From Pseudarthrobacter chlorophenolicus (lineage in GTDB: Bacteria > Actinomycetota > Actinomycetes > Actinomycetales > Micrococcaceae), in contig NZ_JZTW01000004.1 of NCBI RefSeq assembly GCF_000962805.1, positions 174,658 through 238,657 on the forward strand: a stretch of DNA of 64,000 nt. Direction: 5' to 3'. Positions within the stretch are counted from its first letter, which is position 1. Each line of letters starts with the position of its first letter. Below, in pieces: positions 25,823-33,655 of this stretch. The position numbers and the translations under genes are program-made. A model generated the notes under the pieces. The model was not told the DNA's origin. It worked only from the letters and a program-made list of their open reading frames with translations, and did no database searches.

Positions 25823-26767
25823 TTAGTCCAGGTCCGACTCGTTGCCCTTGAGGAACTTCATCTGGATGAAGGCCACCAGGGCGAGGATGAGGAAGAGGAT
25901 GACGGCGATGGCGGATCCGTAGCCGAAGTCCGACTCCGTGAAGGCGCGCTGGTAGATGTAGTACTGGATGACACGGGTGGCGTTCACCGGGCCGCCGCCG
26001 GTGGTCACCGCAACGGTGTCGAAGACCTGGAAGGAACCGATGACGGTGACCACCAGGACCAGTACCAGGACCGGGCGGAGCAGCGGGATGGTGATCTTCC
26101 TGAAGGTCTGCCATGCCGACGCACCGTCCAGCTTGGCCACCTCGTAGACGTGGCCCGGGATGGACTGCAGGCCGGCGAAGATCAGCAGTGCGGTGTAGCC
26201 CATGTGCCGCCAGGTGTTAATCAGTGCCTGGGTGGGAATGGCCCACTCCTCGCTGCCGAAAAAGGCCGCCCGGGGCAGCCCGGCCCACTCGATGAACTGG
26301 TTGACCACGCCGATCTGGTAGTCCAGCATCCAGAACCACAGCAGGGCGGCGATGACGTTGGACATCAGGTACGGGAGCAGCAGTGCGCCCCGGATGATGG
26401 TGGATTTGGCCACCTGGTGCATGAGCAGCGCCAGGCCGAGGGCCAGCGTTGTCTGCAGCGCGATGTTCAGGACGACGTACTGGCCGGTGACGGCCAGTGA
26501 GTTCCAAAACAGCGGATCCTTGGCGATCGCCTGGTAGTTCTCCAGCCCGATCCACTCCGGATCTCCGAGGATGTTGTACTCCGTGAAGCTGAGGTAGATC
26601 CCGCGGACGGTGGGCACCAGGTAGAAGAGGACGAATCCGATCATGGCCGGTGCAATGAAGAACAGTGCGATCCTGACGTCGCTGCGGGTGCCGGGCAGCT
26701 TCCGGTTGAGCAGTGTTCGCTTGGGGTTTTGCTCCCGCGAACTGGGGTTCCTGGTAAGGGTGGTCAT
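25823..26767 (-). CDS. Sugar ABC transporter permease (MalF-like)
   Basis: A 314-residue permease with six predicted helices and the EAA loop (YEVAKLDGASAWQTFRKITIP). It is the first gene of the alpha-galactoside importer operon. The start at ATG 26767 is set by GGAAGGG about 8 bp upstream; a longer frame to 26884 would cross the promoter. It partners the MalG-like protein. The operon promoter, with operator-like repeats, is described separately. Confidence 0.92.
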   Translation of the reverse strand: MTTLTRNPSSREQNPKRTLLNRKLPGTRSDVRIALFFIAPAMIGFVLFYLVPTVRGIYLSFTEYNILGDPEWIGLENYQAIAKDPLFWNSLAVTGQYVVLNIALQTTLALGLALLMHQVAKSTIIRGALLLPYLMSNVIAALLWFWMLDYQIGVVNQFIEWAGLPRAAFFGSEEWAIPTQALINTWRHMGYTALLIFAGLQSIPGHVYEVAKLDGASAWQTFRKITIPLLRPVLVLVLVVTVIGSFQVFDTVAVTTGGGPVNATRVIQYYIYQRAFTESDFGYGSAIAVILFLILALVAFIQMKFLKGNESDLD

Positions 26768-26786
26768 CTTCGACCCTTCCTGATTG

Positions 26787-26802
26787 TGTGATGTGCCTAA
26801 CA
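26787..26802. promoter_or_regulatory. CRP/GlxR-like site
   Basis: TGTGATGTGCCTAACA matches TGTGA-N6-TCACA at 9 of 10 positions. It lies about 12 bp after the predicted -10 of the importer promoter, where a bound protein would repress. Inference from sequence only. Confidence 0.4.
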
Positions 26803-26813
26803 ACCTGCCGAGC

Positions 26814-26842
26814 AATCTACACGAGTAGATACTTTTGGGCAA
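26814..26842 (-). promoter_or_regulatory. Sigma-70-like promoter of alpha-galactoside importer
   Basis: On the minus strand TTGCCC (26837-26842) is followed after 17 bp by TAGATT (26814-26819). Transcription would start near 26807 and give a leader of about 40 bases before the ATG. Confidence 0.55.
26815..26830. promoter_or_regulatory. LacI-type operator, copy 1
   Basis: ATCTACACGAGTAGAT is a CG-centred palindrome (14 of 16 symmetric) covering the -10 and spacer of the importer promoter. CG-centred dyads are usual for LacI-family proteins, and a lacI-type gene is 1.4 kb away. Confidence 0.6.
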
Positions 26843-26890
26843 GAGATTAAATTTGGTGCCAATACGGCTTGATTTTTGTTCCATGGCGTT

Positions 26891-26906
26891 GTTGACTCGA
26901 GTAGAA
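26891..26906. promoter_or_regulatory. LacI-type operator, copy 2
   Basis: GTTGACTCGAGTAGAA shares CGAGTAGA with copy 1 and contains the perfect core ACTCGAGT. The centres are 76 bp apart, close to seven helical turns, so looping between the two is possible. Confidence 0.5.
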
Positions 26907-27001
26907 CGGCAACGTCCTCGTCCCGGCAGGGCGGGAAACGCTTACCCCATTCCTCTTTCGCGCCGCCACCGGCGCACCCCACTCCACACAGAAGGAAAAC
27001 A

Positions 27002-28207
27002 ATGACGTTCTCAATCGGCATCGTTGGCGCCGGCCAGTTCGGCGGCCAGTTCGCCCACCTGTTCAACCTCCACCCCGGCGTCAAGGAGGTGTACGTCGTG
27101 GACGAGCGCCCGGAGCGGGCTGCAGAAGCGGTGGACCGCTATGACCTGGCCGGTATCAAGCAGGACTTCGAGGCCCTCCTGGCCTCCGATGTTGACGCTG
27201 TGGCCATCTTCACCCAGCGCTGGACCCACGGTCCGCTGGTCGAACAGGCCCTCCGCGCGGGCAAGCATGTCTACTCGGCCGTGCCCATGGCGGTGACGGA
27301 AGAAGAAATCGCCCGCATCATCGACGCCGTCCGGGAGACCGGCCTGGTGTACATGATGGGGGAGACCAGCTATTACAACCCCGCCACGGTCTACGCCCGT
27401 GAACAACACTCCGGTGGCAAATTTGGGCGGATCTTCTATGCGGAAGGTGACTACGTCCACGACATGGACCTGGGCTTCTACGACGCCTACCAGTACAGCG
27501 GCGGCGACCGCTGGAAGGAAACGGCCAGCTACCCGCCCATGCTGTACCCCACCCATGCCATCGGCGGCGTCCTCGGCGCCCTTCCGTCGCATGCGGTCAG
27601 CGTCAGCTGCTTCGGCGTGAAGGACGACCGCAATGACGGCGTCTTCGACAAGGACGTCAGCATGTTCGGCAACGACTTCTCCAACGCCACGGCCCTCTTT
27701 GAATTGAGCGACGGCGGCGTGATGCGCACCAACGAAATGCGCCGGGTGGGTTACCCCTCCCACATCCGGGAATCCCGTTTCCGCTTCTTCGGAACAGAGG
27801 CCAGCTTCGAGCAGCTCGCCAAAGTCGCGGTATGGCAGGACAAGAAGAACGTCCACGACATCTCCGAGCAGATGGAGACGCGGCCCAGTATTCCGCTGGA
27901 CGATCCGTCCCTGGCCAACGTGGCACCCGGACTGCGTGATGCGTTCGTATCAGGGCTTGCTCCCGTGCATGACGCGGGCCGGCTGCCGGAAGAGTTCCGC
28001 GGCGCCCCCAACGGGCACGAGGGAAGCCACCACTTCCTGGTGGACGACTTCGTCACCGCCGTCAATGAGGGAACGCTGCCTCCGGTCAATGCCTGGGTTG
28101 CCGCACGCTTCACCCTTCCCGGGATCGTCGCCCACGCCTCGGCGCAGCAGAACGGGGAGCGGCTTCCCATCCGCGACTTCGGCGACGCCCCGGCAAGCCC
28201 GCAGTAG
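27002..28207 (+). CDS. Gfo/Idh/MocA-family oxidoreductase
   Basis: A 401-residue NAD(P)-dependent sugar dehydrogenase-like protein. The Rossmann start IGIVGAGQFGGQFAHLF is at residues about 4-20, and the catalytic-region segment VYSAVPMAVTEEEI carries the family's Pro where EKP is usual. The C-terminal two-thirds is the substrate-binding alpha/beta domain. It is divergent from the importer operon and 2 bp before the lacI-type gene. It probably oxidises a sugar or sugar derivative arising from the imported alpha-galactoside. ATG 27002 follows AGAAGGA, and an earlier in-frame start at 26876 overlaps the control region and was rejected. Confidence 0.88.
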   Translation: MTFSIGIVGAGQFGGQFAHLFNLHPGVKEVYVVDERPERAAEAVDRYDLAGIKQDFEALLASDVDAVAIFTQRWTHGPLVEQALRAGKHVYSAVPMAVTEEEIARIIDAVRETGLVYMMGETSYYNPATVYAREQHSGGKFGRIFYAEGDYVHDMDLGFYDAYQYSGGDRWKETASYPPMLYPTHAIGGVLGALPSHAVSVSCFGVKDDRNDGVFDKDVSMFGNDFSNATALFELSDGGVMRTNEMRRVGYPSHIRESRFRFFGTEASFEQLAKVAVWQDKKNVHDISEQMETRPSIPLDDPSLANVAPGLRDAFVSGLAPVHDAGRLPEEFRGAPNGHEGSHHFLVDDFVTAVNEGTLPPVNAWVAARFTLPGIVAHASAQQNGERLPIRDFGDAPASPQ

Positions 28208-28209
28208 GC

Positions 28210-29238
28210 ATGTACTCCATGACCACTTCGGCTGTGCCGGGGCCCCGGGGGCCTGTGACGCGTAAGGATGTTGCGCGGTTTGCGGGGGTTAGTACTGCCG
28301 TGGTGAGTTATGTGGTCAATGGTGGTCCGAAGCGGGTGGCGCCGGCTACTGAGGCGAAGGTCCAGGATGCTATCCGGCGGTTGGGGTACCGGCCCAATGC
28401 TGCGGCGCGGGCGTTGAAGCTGGGTTCCAGTGAGACGATCGGGCTGGTCATTCCGGATAACAGCAACCCGTTCTTTTCGTTGCTGGCCCATGCGGTGGAG
28501 GAGGCCGCGGCCGGGCTGGGGTATGCCCTGGTGCTGACCAACTCGGACGGGAACGTGGCCAAGGAGCGCCGGAACGTGCGCAACCTTGCGGCCCGGCAGG
28601 TTGATGGTGTGATTGTGTCGAGTGTGTTGATGGAGCCCGGCGCGGCGGATTTCGAGTCGGCGGAAGTGCCGGTGGTGTTGTTGAACCACAGTGGCGAGGC
28701 GCCGGGGTTCAACAGTGTGGGGGTGGACCTGGTGGCCGGTGCGCGGGCTGCGGTGGAGCACCTGGTCGGTCACGGGCACACCAGCATTGCCCTGGCCATG
28801 GGAACGAACACCGGTAATTACTATGACGGCCGTGAGGAGGGCTGGTTGCAGGCCCTGGCCGCTGCCGGCCTGCCGGAGGGGCCGATTGTGCGGACGCCGT
28901 TCACGCGGGAGGGCGGTTACGCGGCGGGCAAGCGCCTGCTGGCCGCGGCGGAGCGGCCTACGGCTATTTTTGCGACGTCGGACCTGCAGGCCGTGGGGAT
29001 CCTGCGGGCGCTGCATGAGGCGGGCCTGTCCGTTCCGGAGGATATGGCGTTGGCGTCCTTCGACGGTTCGGCGGAAGCGGAGTACAGCTGGCCGCCCCTG
29101 ACCACGGTCAGGCAGCCGGCCCAGGCCATGGCCGAAGCCGCCGTCAACGCCCTCATCGGCACGGGCCGGGGCAACACCCCCGAGCACCTCATCTTCCCCG
29201 CCGACCTTCAGGTCCGGCAATCCTGCGGCTGCCCCTGA
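28210..29238 (+). CDS. LacI-family transcriptional regulator
   Basis: A 342-residue repressor. The N-terminal HTH (VTRKDVARFAGVSTAVVSYVVNG, read in part) and hinge (RPNAAARALKLGSS) are followed by the periplasmic-binding-like sensor domain (IGLVIPDNSNPFFSLLAHAVEEAA). It lies directly after the dehydrogenase gene and likely represses both that gene and the divergent importer through the operators at 26815 and 26891. A sugar from the pathway would release it. Its first half uses more T- and G-ending codons than its neighbours. Confidence 0.93.
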   Translation: MYSMTTSAVPGPRGPVTRKDVARFAGVSTAVVSYVVNGGPKRVAPATEAKVQDAIRRLGYRPNAAARALKLGSSETIGLVIPDNSNPFFSLLAHAVEEAAAGLGYALVLTNSDGNVAKERRNVRNLAARQVDGVIVSSVLMEPGAADFESAEVPVVLLNHSGEAPGFNSVGVDLVAGARAAVEHLVGHGHTSIALAMGTNTGNYYDGREEGWLQALAAAGLPEGPIVRTPFTREGGYAAGKRLLAAAERPTAIFATSDLQAVGILRALHEAGLSVPEDMALASFDGSAEAEYSWPPLTTVRQPAQAMAEAAVNALIGTGRGNTPEHLIFPADLQVRQSCGCP

Positions 29239-29247
29239 GTATCTGCT

Positions 29248-30051
29248 TTAGGCTGGCTGGCCCAGGGCAGGTGCAAGCCGCAGCCTGCCAACCCTGTCCT
29301 GCAGGACGCGCTGCGCATCAGACCCGAGCCCGGAGTCGCTGATGACCTCGTCCACGTCGTCCAGGGAGGCAATGGAACTGATGCCCAGCACGCCCCACTT
29401 GGTGTGGTCCGCCAGCACCACGGTCCTGCGGGCCGCGGCCACGAAGGCCCGGTCTGTCTCGGCTTCCAGGAGGTTGGGGGTGGTGAAACCGGCTGCCGAG
29501 TCCATGCCGTGGACGCCGAGGAACAGCAGGTCCAGGTGCAGCTGCTTGAGCGCGCTCGTGGCGATGGGTCCCACCAGGGCGTCCGAGGGCGTGCGCTGGC
29601 CGCCGATCAGGATCACTGTAGAGCTGTAGCGGGCCGGGCCCGTGGAAGCGGCGTGGTGGAACAGGTCGGCGATGCGCACCGAGTTGGTGACCACCGTGAT
29701 GGGCGGCCCGTTGACGAGTTCCTTGGCAAGCGCCCAGGTGGTGGTCCCGGCGCTGAGGCCCACAGCCATGCCCTCCTGGACCAGCGCCGCCGCCTCCACC
29801 GCAATGGCCCGTTTCTCCGCTGTCAGCTGGGTGGACTTCTGCTCGAAGCCGGGCTCGTGGGTACTGGCATCGCCGGGCAGCTTCGCCCCGCCGTGGATGC
29901 GCTCAAGCTTGCCGCCTTCCTCTAGCAGTTCGATGTCCCGGCGGACCGTCATCAGCGAGACGCCCAGTTGCTGGGCGAGGTCCGAGACGCGGACAACCCG
30001 TTCGCGCTGGACGACGTCCACTATTGCCTGGTGGCGTGCTGCGGGGAGCAT
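29248..30051 (-). CDS. DeoR-family transcriptional regulator
   Basis: A 267-residue sugar-operon regulator. The winged HTH lies in residues about 5-58 (LAQQLGVSLMTVRRDIELLEE), and the C-terminal effector domain shows the DeoR sugar-phosphate motif GLSAGTTTWALAKEL. It is the last gene of the second sugar ABC operon (binding protein, permease, permease, regulator), which points to autoregulation. ATG 30051 is preceded by AAAGGA; the longer frame to 30102 has no ribosome site. Ligand unknown, probably a phosphorylated sugar. Confidence 0.92.
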   Translation of the reverse strand: MLPAARHQAIVDVVQRERVVRVSDLAQQLGVSLMTVRRDIELLEEGGKLERIHGGAKLPGDASTHEPGFEQKSTQLTAEKRAIAVEAAALVQEGMAVGLSAGTTTWALAKELVNGPPITVVTNSVRIADLFHHAASTGPARYSSTVILIGGQRTPSDALVGPIATSALKQLHLDLLFLGVHGMDSAAGFTTPNLLEAETDRAFVAAARRTVVLADHTKWGVLGISSIASLDDVDEVISDSGLGSDAQRVLQDRVGRLRLAPALGQPA

Positions 30052-30108
30052 GGAGATCCTTTCGTGCTGCGGTGGGGGAGCGGCCTCCCCGTCACCTTCC
30101 ATGATGGT

Positions 30109-31032
30109 CTACCCCTTGCTGGAACCAAGAGTCAGGCCCGCAACAAACTGCCGCTGCAGGAGCAGGTAGATCACCAGCGTGGGGATGACGGTGATCACCG
30201 CGCCCGCCGCCAGCAGGTTGTAATTGCTCAGGAACTCGCCCTGCAGGTTGTTGATGGCTGTGGTGATCGGGAGCCGGTTGCCGCTCTGGATGAAGATCAG
30301 GGGCCAGAAGTAGTCGTTGTAGATGAAGATGACCTGGAGGGTGCCCAGCGCCGCGAAGGCCGGCCGGCAGAGCGGCATGATGATTTCCCGGTACTGCCGC
30401 CAGATGCCGGCGCCGTCCACCAGGGCCGCCTCCGTCAGGTCCGCAGAGAGGGCCTTCATGTAGTTGGACAGCACGAAGGTACAGAAACCCATCTGGAAGG
30501 CGGTGTTGACGGCGATGACGATGATGTAGGTGTTCAGCATGTTCCCGGAGTCGCTGAACGAGTAGGGCACTTCGAAGTGCTTGGCCATTTCGAACAGCGG
30601 TGCGGCAAGGACCTGCGGGGGAAGCAGGTTGCCGGCGGTGAACATGATGAGCAGCGTGACGTTGAACTTCCAGCTCACCCGGCTGACGGCAAAGGCCATG
30701 AGGGAGGCGAGGAAGAGGGTCAGCAGCACGGCGGGGACGGTGATGATGACGGAGTTCCAGAAGTACGTGGCGAACCCGCCCTGTGTCCAGGCCTGCACGA
30801 AGTTGTCGAAGTTGAAGTCACCGGCGAAGCTGAAGTACCCGTGTTCGTTCGTGGACGCCACCGGGCGCAGCGCCGTATACAGCGACCAGCCCAGGGGAAC
30901 CAGCCACATCACCGCCATGACCAGCAGGAAGATGTGCGTGCCGTAATGGCGCTTGGGCCGGCTGCCGGTGCGCGGAGCGGCGCCGGCCGGGGTCCGGCCG
31001 GTGCGGACAGTGGGTGCTGGGGTGGTGCTCAT
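30109..31032 (-). CDS. Sugar ABC transporter permease (MalG-like), second system
   Basis: A 307-residue permease with six predicted helices and the EAA loop (TEAALVDGAGIWRQYREIIMP). The N-terminal 30 residues are basic and Pro/Ala-rich. It overlaps the preceding permease by 4 bp and is followed 57 bp later by the DeoR gene. It forms the inner-membrane channel with its neighbour. No ATPase is encoded in this operon either, so a shared ATPase is likely. Confidence 0.93.
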   Translation of the reverse strand: MSTTPAPTVRTGRTPAGAAPRTGSRPKRHYGTHIFLLVMAVMWLVPLGWSLYTALRPVASTNEHGYFSFAGDFNFDNFVQAWTQGGFATYFWNSVIITVPAVLLTLFLASLMAFAVSRVSWKFNVTLLIMFTAGNLLPPQVLAAPLFEMAKHFEVPYSFSDSGNMLNTYIIVIAVNTAFQMGFCTFVLSNYMKALSADLTEAALVDGAGIWRQYREIIMPLCRPAFAALGTLQVIFIYNDYFWPLIFIQSGNRLPITTAINNLQGEFLSNYNLLAAGAVITVIPTLVIYLLLQRQFVAGLTLGSSKG

Positions 31033-32000
31033 GCTCTGTTCTCCTTGCCAAAGGTACGGCTGAGGTAGAAGACGATGGGGACGAGGGAGATGACCAGCAG
31101 TACCACCGCCAGGGCGGAGCCGACGCCGATCACCTGGCCTTCGCCCACGAGGTTCTGGATCACCAGGGCGCTGAGCATCTCCAGGCCGTTGGTGCCGCGG
31201 TTGATCACGTACACCACGTCAAAGGCCCGCAGGGATTCGATGATGGTGATCACCACAATGACGATGTTGATGGGGCGCATGGCCGGGAACACCACCCGGA
31301 AGAAGGTTTGGTAAGCGTTGGCGCCGTCAATCGAGGCCGCCTCCCTGAGGCTGGGGTCCACGCCCTTCAGGCCGGCCAAGTAGAGGAGCATGACATAGCC
31401 GGCGTGCCGCCAGGTGGCCGCGATCATGGCTGCCCAGATGTTCACGGATGAGTCACCGAACCAGTCGACGGCCTGGGGTGTCCCGGCAGTGCCGAGGAGG
31501 AAGTTCAGGAGGCCGTTGTCGCGCTGGTAGAACAGCTGCCAGATGATGCCGATGAGGGCCAGGGAGAGCATCACGGGAGCGAAGAAGATGCTCTGGTAGA
31601 TCTTGCTGCCGCGGATGTTCTGGTCCAGCAGCACCGCCAGCAGGAGGCCGAGCGGCGTAGCGATCAGGGCCAGGAAGAGGAGCCACATGAAGTTGTGTTG
31701 GACGGCCGGCCAAAAGGGCGGGTAGTCCTGGGTGATGTACTGGTAGTTTTCAGTGCCGGCGGGCCGGATGTCGGCCAGGTCCAGCCCGTTCCACCTGGTG
31801 AAGCTGAGCCCGATGGACATCAGCGTCGGCAGCCATACCAGGGCCAGTTCGATCAGGGTGGGGATCCCCACCATCAGCGACAAGACCACTTTGTCCCGGC
31901 CGGTCAGGCGCCGGACCCGGCCGCCCCTGGTCCGGCTGATCCGGCCGCCGCCGGGTTCCTGCGCTTCCGGCGGGATCAATTCTTGCGCGGTGCTGCTCAT
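31029..32000 (-). CDS. Sugar ABC transporter permease (MalF-like), second system
   Basis: A 323-residue permease with six predicted helices and the EAA loop (REAASIDGANAYQTFFRVVFP). A basic N-terminal tail of about 35 residues precedes helix 1. It is separated from the binding-protein gene by a 137-bp gap that holds a strong hairpin. It pairs with the MalG-like protein whose gene overlaps its stop. Confidence 0.93.
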   Translation of the reverse strand: MSSTAQELIPPEAQEPGGGRISRTRGGRVRRLTGRDKVVLSLMVGIPTLIELALVWLPTLMSIGLSFTRWNGLDLADIRPAGTENYQYITQDYPPFWPAVQHNFMWLLFLALIATPLGLLLAVLLDQNIRGSKIYQSIFFAPVMLSLALIGIIWQLFYQRDNGLLNFLLGTAGTPQAVDWFGDSSVNIWAAMIAATWRHAGYVMLLYLAGLKGVDPSLREAASIDGANAYQTFFRVVFPAMRPINIVIVVITIIESLRAFDVVYVINRGTNGLEMLSALVIQNLVGEGQVIGVGSALAVVLLVISLVPIVFYLSRTFGKENRA

Positions 32001-32065
32001 GGAAATCTTCCCTCTGCTGGTGGGACGCCGCTGGGGCGGTGTTGCTGGGTGGGGACGCTGGAAGG

Positions 32066-32104
32066 GGACGGACGACGGCGGGCGTGCGCCGCCGTCGTCC
32101 GTCC
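32066..32104 (-). terminator. Intercistronic hairpin after second binding-protein gene
   Basis: A perfect 16-bp stem with a 7-nt loop, 33 bp after the binding-protein stop and before the permeases. It probably causes partial termination or protects the upstream message, keeping the binding protein in excess over the permeases. There is no U-run. Confidence 0.7.
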
Positions 32105-32137
32105 TGCAGTGTTGCGGTGCCGGTGTGCGGTGGGCGG

Positions 32138-33448
32138 CTACTGCGCGGCGTAGAGGGTCTTGGCCTGTGCCTCGAGGTTTTTGACGTCCATCTTGCCGTC
32201 CTTGATGAAGCTCTGCAGGGCAGGAATCATCACGTTGTTGGCCATGGCCGGCAACGCGTCACGGTCGAAGAACTGGCTGATGTACTTCGCGTCAGCGATG
32301 GTCTCGGCGCACTTCTTGTTCAGCGGGCTGAACTTGGAGGTGTCGGTGCCCTTGGCGGTGGCGATGTTGGAGGCATCCACTGCGGCGTAGGCGTCCTGCG
32401 CCTCGGGTGTGCCCAGGTACGCCATGAAGTCCCGCGCAGCCTTGTTCTCGCCGCCCTTCTTGGAGAGCAGGAGGCCGTCGATGGGGGCTTCGACGGCGTC
32501 GCGGCCTTCCATGGCGATCTCCGGGAAGGGGAAGAAGTCGATGTCGGCGAGCACTGCTGCATCGGTGAACTGCTGGGTGACGAACGAGCCCAGCAGGTAC
32601 ATGCCGGTCTTCTTGGCTTCAAGCGACTTGGCAGCATCCTGCCAGGTCTGGCCGAGGGCGCCGGGATCCTGGAACGGCAGCAGCGCGGACCAGGTGTCAA
32701 AGACGGCGCTGACCTTCTGCTGGTCCCAGGATTCCTTGTGCGCGCACAGGTCCACATGGAACTGGTAGCCGTTGAGCCGCATGTTGATGTAGTCGAAGGT
32801 GCCCATGGCGGGCCAACCGTCTTTGTCCGCGAAGCCGATGGGGATGATGCCGTCTCCCTGCATCTTCACGGCGAGGGTCTTGAGGGCATCGAAGGTTTCC
32901 GGAACCTCGTAGCCCTTCTCGGCCCACAGGCTCTTCCGGTAGAAGAACCCCCACGGGTAATTGTAGTTGGGCACGAAGTACAGCTTGCCGTCGGGCCCGG
33001 TGGAGGCCTTCTTCAGGGCATCGGAATAGTTGGCGCCGATGGTATCCCAGACGTCGTCGATGGGAGCCAGGAGTCCCTTGCCCGCGTAGTACTGCATCCG
33101 GTAGCCGGCAAACCAGGTGAAGGTGTCATCCGGGGAGCCCTGGAGGTAGGAGTTGATCTTGTTCTGGAAGTCGTTGTGGGGGACCGTGTTGGTGGTGACC
33201 TTCTTGCCGGTCTTGGCCGTAAAGGCATCGGTGACCGCCTGGTAGGCCCGCTTGGGCACGTCGTCGGAGGAGCCGGAGCCGAAAGTCAGTCCGCCGGAAT
33301 CGGTACCTGTTGCGGACGGGGCGCTGCCGCCTGTGCAGGCTGCGAGGAACGGGATGCCGGCCAGGCTGGCTGCGCCAACGCCGGCGGTCTTGAGGATGCT
33401 CCGCCTGCTCGGGAAGGCAGTTGCGGACGCATCAAACGGTGAAGCCAT
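32138..33448 (-). CDS. Sugar-binding lipoprotein with Tat-like signal, second system
   Basis: A 436-residue solute-binding protein. The signal contains twin arginines (SRRSILK, Arg 15-16), a hydrophobic run, and the lipobox LAAC with Cys about 38, so it may be exported folded through Tat and lipid-anchored. The mature part resembles family-1 sugar binders. It is the first gene of its operon. ATG 33448 follows AAGGGAGAG. The ligand is unknown; no glycosidase gene accompanies it. Confidence 0.9.
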   Translation of the reverse strand: MASPFDASATAFPSRRSILKTAGVGAASLAGIPFLAACTGGSAPSATGTDSGGLTFGSGSSDDVPKRAYQAVTDAFTAKTGKKVTTNTVPHNDFQNKINSYLQGSPDDTFTWFAGYRMQYYAGKGLLAPIDDVWDTIGANYSDALKKASTGPDGKLYFVPNYNYPWGFFYRKSLWAEKGYEVPETFDALKTLAVKMQGDGIIPIGFADKDGWPAMGTFDYINMRLNGYQFHVDLCAHKESWDQQKVSAVFDTWSALLPFQDPGALGQTWQDAAKSLEAKKTGMYLLGSFVTQQFTDAAVLADIDFFPFPEIAMEGRDAVEAPIDGLLLSKKGGENKAARDFMAYLGTPEAQDAYAAVDASNIATAKGTDTSKFSPLNKKCAETIADAKYISQFFDRDALPAMANNVMIPALQSFIKDGKMDVKNLEAQAKTLYAAQ

Positions 33449-33473
33449 GTTCTCTCCCTTGAGTAATAGCAGC

Positions 33474-33491
33474 ATGTGAGGCACCTCACAT
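33474..33491. promoter_or_regulatory. Perfect CRP/GlxR-type palindrome
   Basis: Eight-bp perfect arms around CA contain TGTGAGGCACCTCACA, a full match to TGTGA-N6-TCACA. It lies between the predicted start of transcription and the ribosome site of the second binding-protein gene. Either a CRP/GlxR protein or the operon's DeoR regulator could bind. Confidence 0.6.
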
Positions 33492-33498
33492 CAGTTCG

Positions 33499-33527
33499 AC
33501 TATAACCTCGCAAAACAGAACATGGAA
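33499..33527 (-). promoter_or_regulatory. Promoter of second sugar ABC operon
   Basis: On the minus strand TTCCAT is followed after 17 bp by TATAGT (plus positions 33499-33504). The -10 is a strong match and the -35 is weak, which fits an operon needing control by an added factor. Confidence 0.5.
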
Positions 33528-33580
33528 GAACGCTTAATAACACTTTTGCAATTGTTATTTTTGAATCGTCACAAACGCGG

Positions 33581-33624
33581 GATGGCCCCGTTTATCCCGG
33601 GATCACGGGATAAACGGGGCCATC
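33581..33624. terminator. Terminator after acetyl-CoA synthetase
   Basis: A perfect 19-bp stem with a 6-nt loop, 32 bp past the acs stop. On the minus strand an A/T-rich stretch follows. It ends acs transcription and shields the sugar operon's promoter. Confidence 0.85.
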
Positions 33625-33655
33625 TGGCGGTGCTACGGCAAATACTAAGCCGGTG

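Noticed and set aside
27751..29220. A 489-codon minus-strand frame across the dehydrogenase and LacI genes
   Set aside because: It runs antisense over two genes with intact family motifs and has biased composition.
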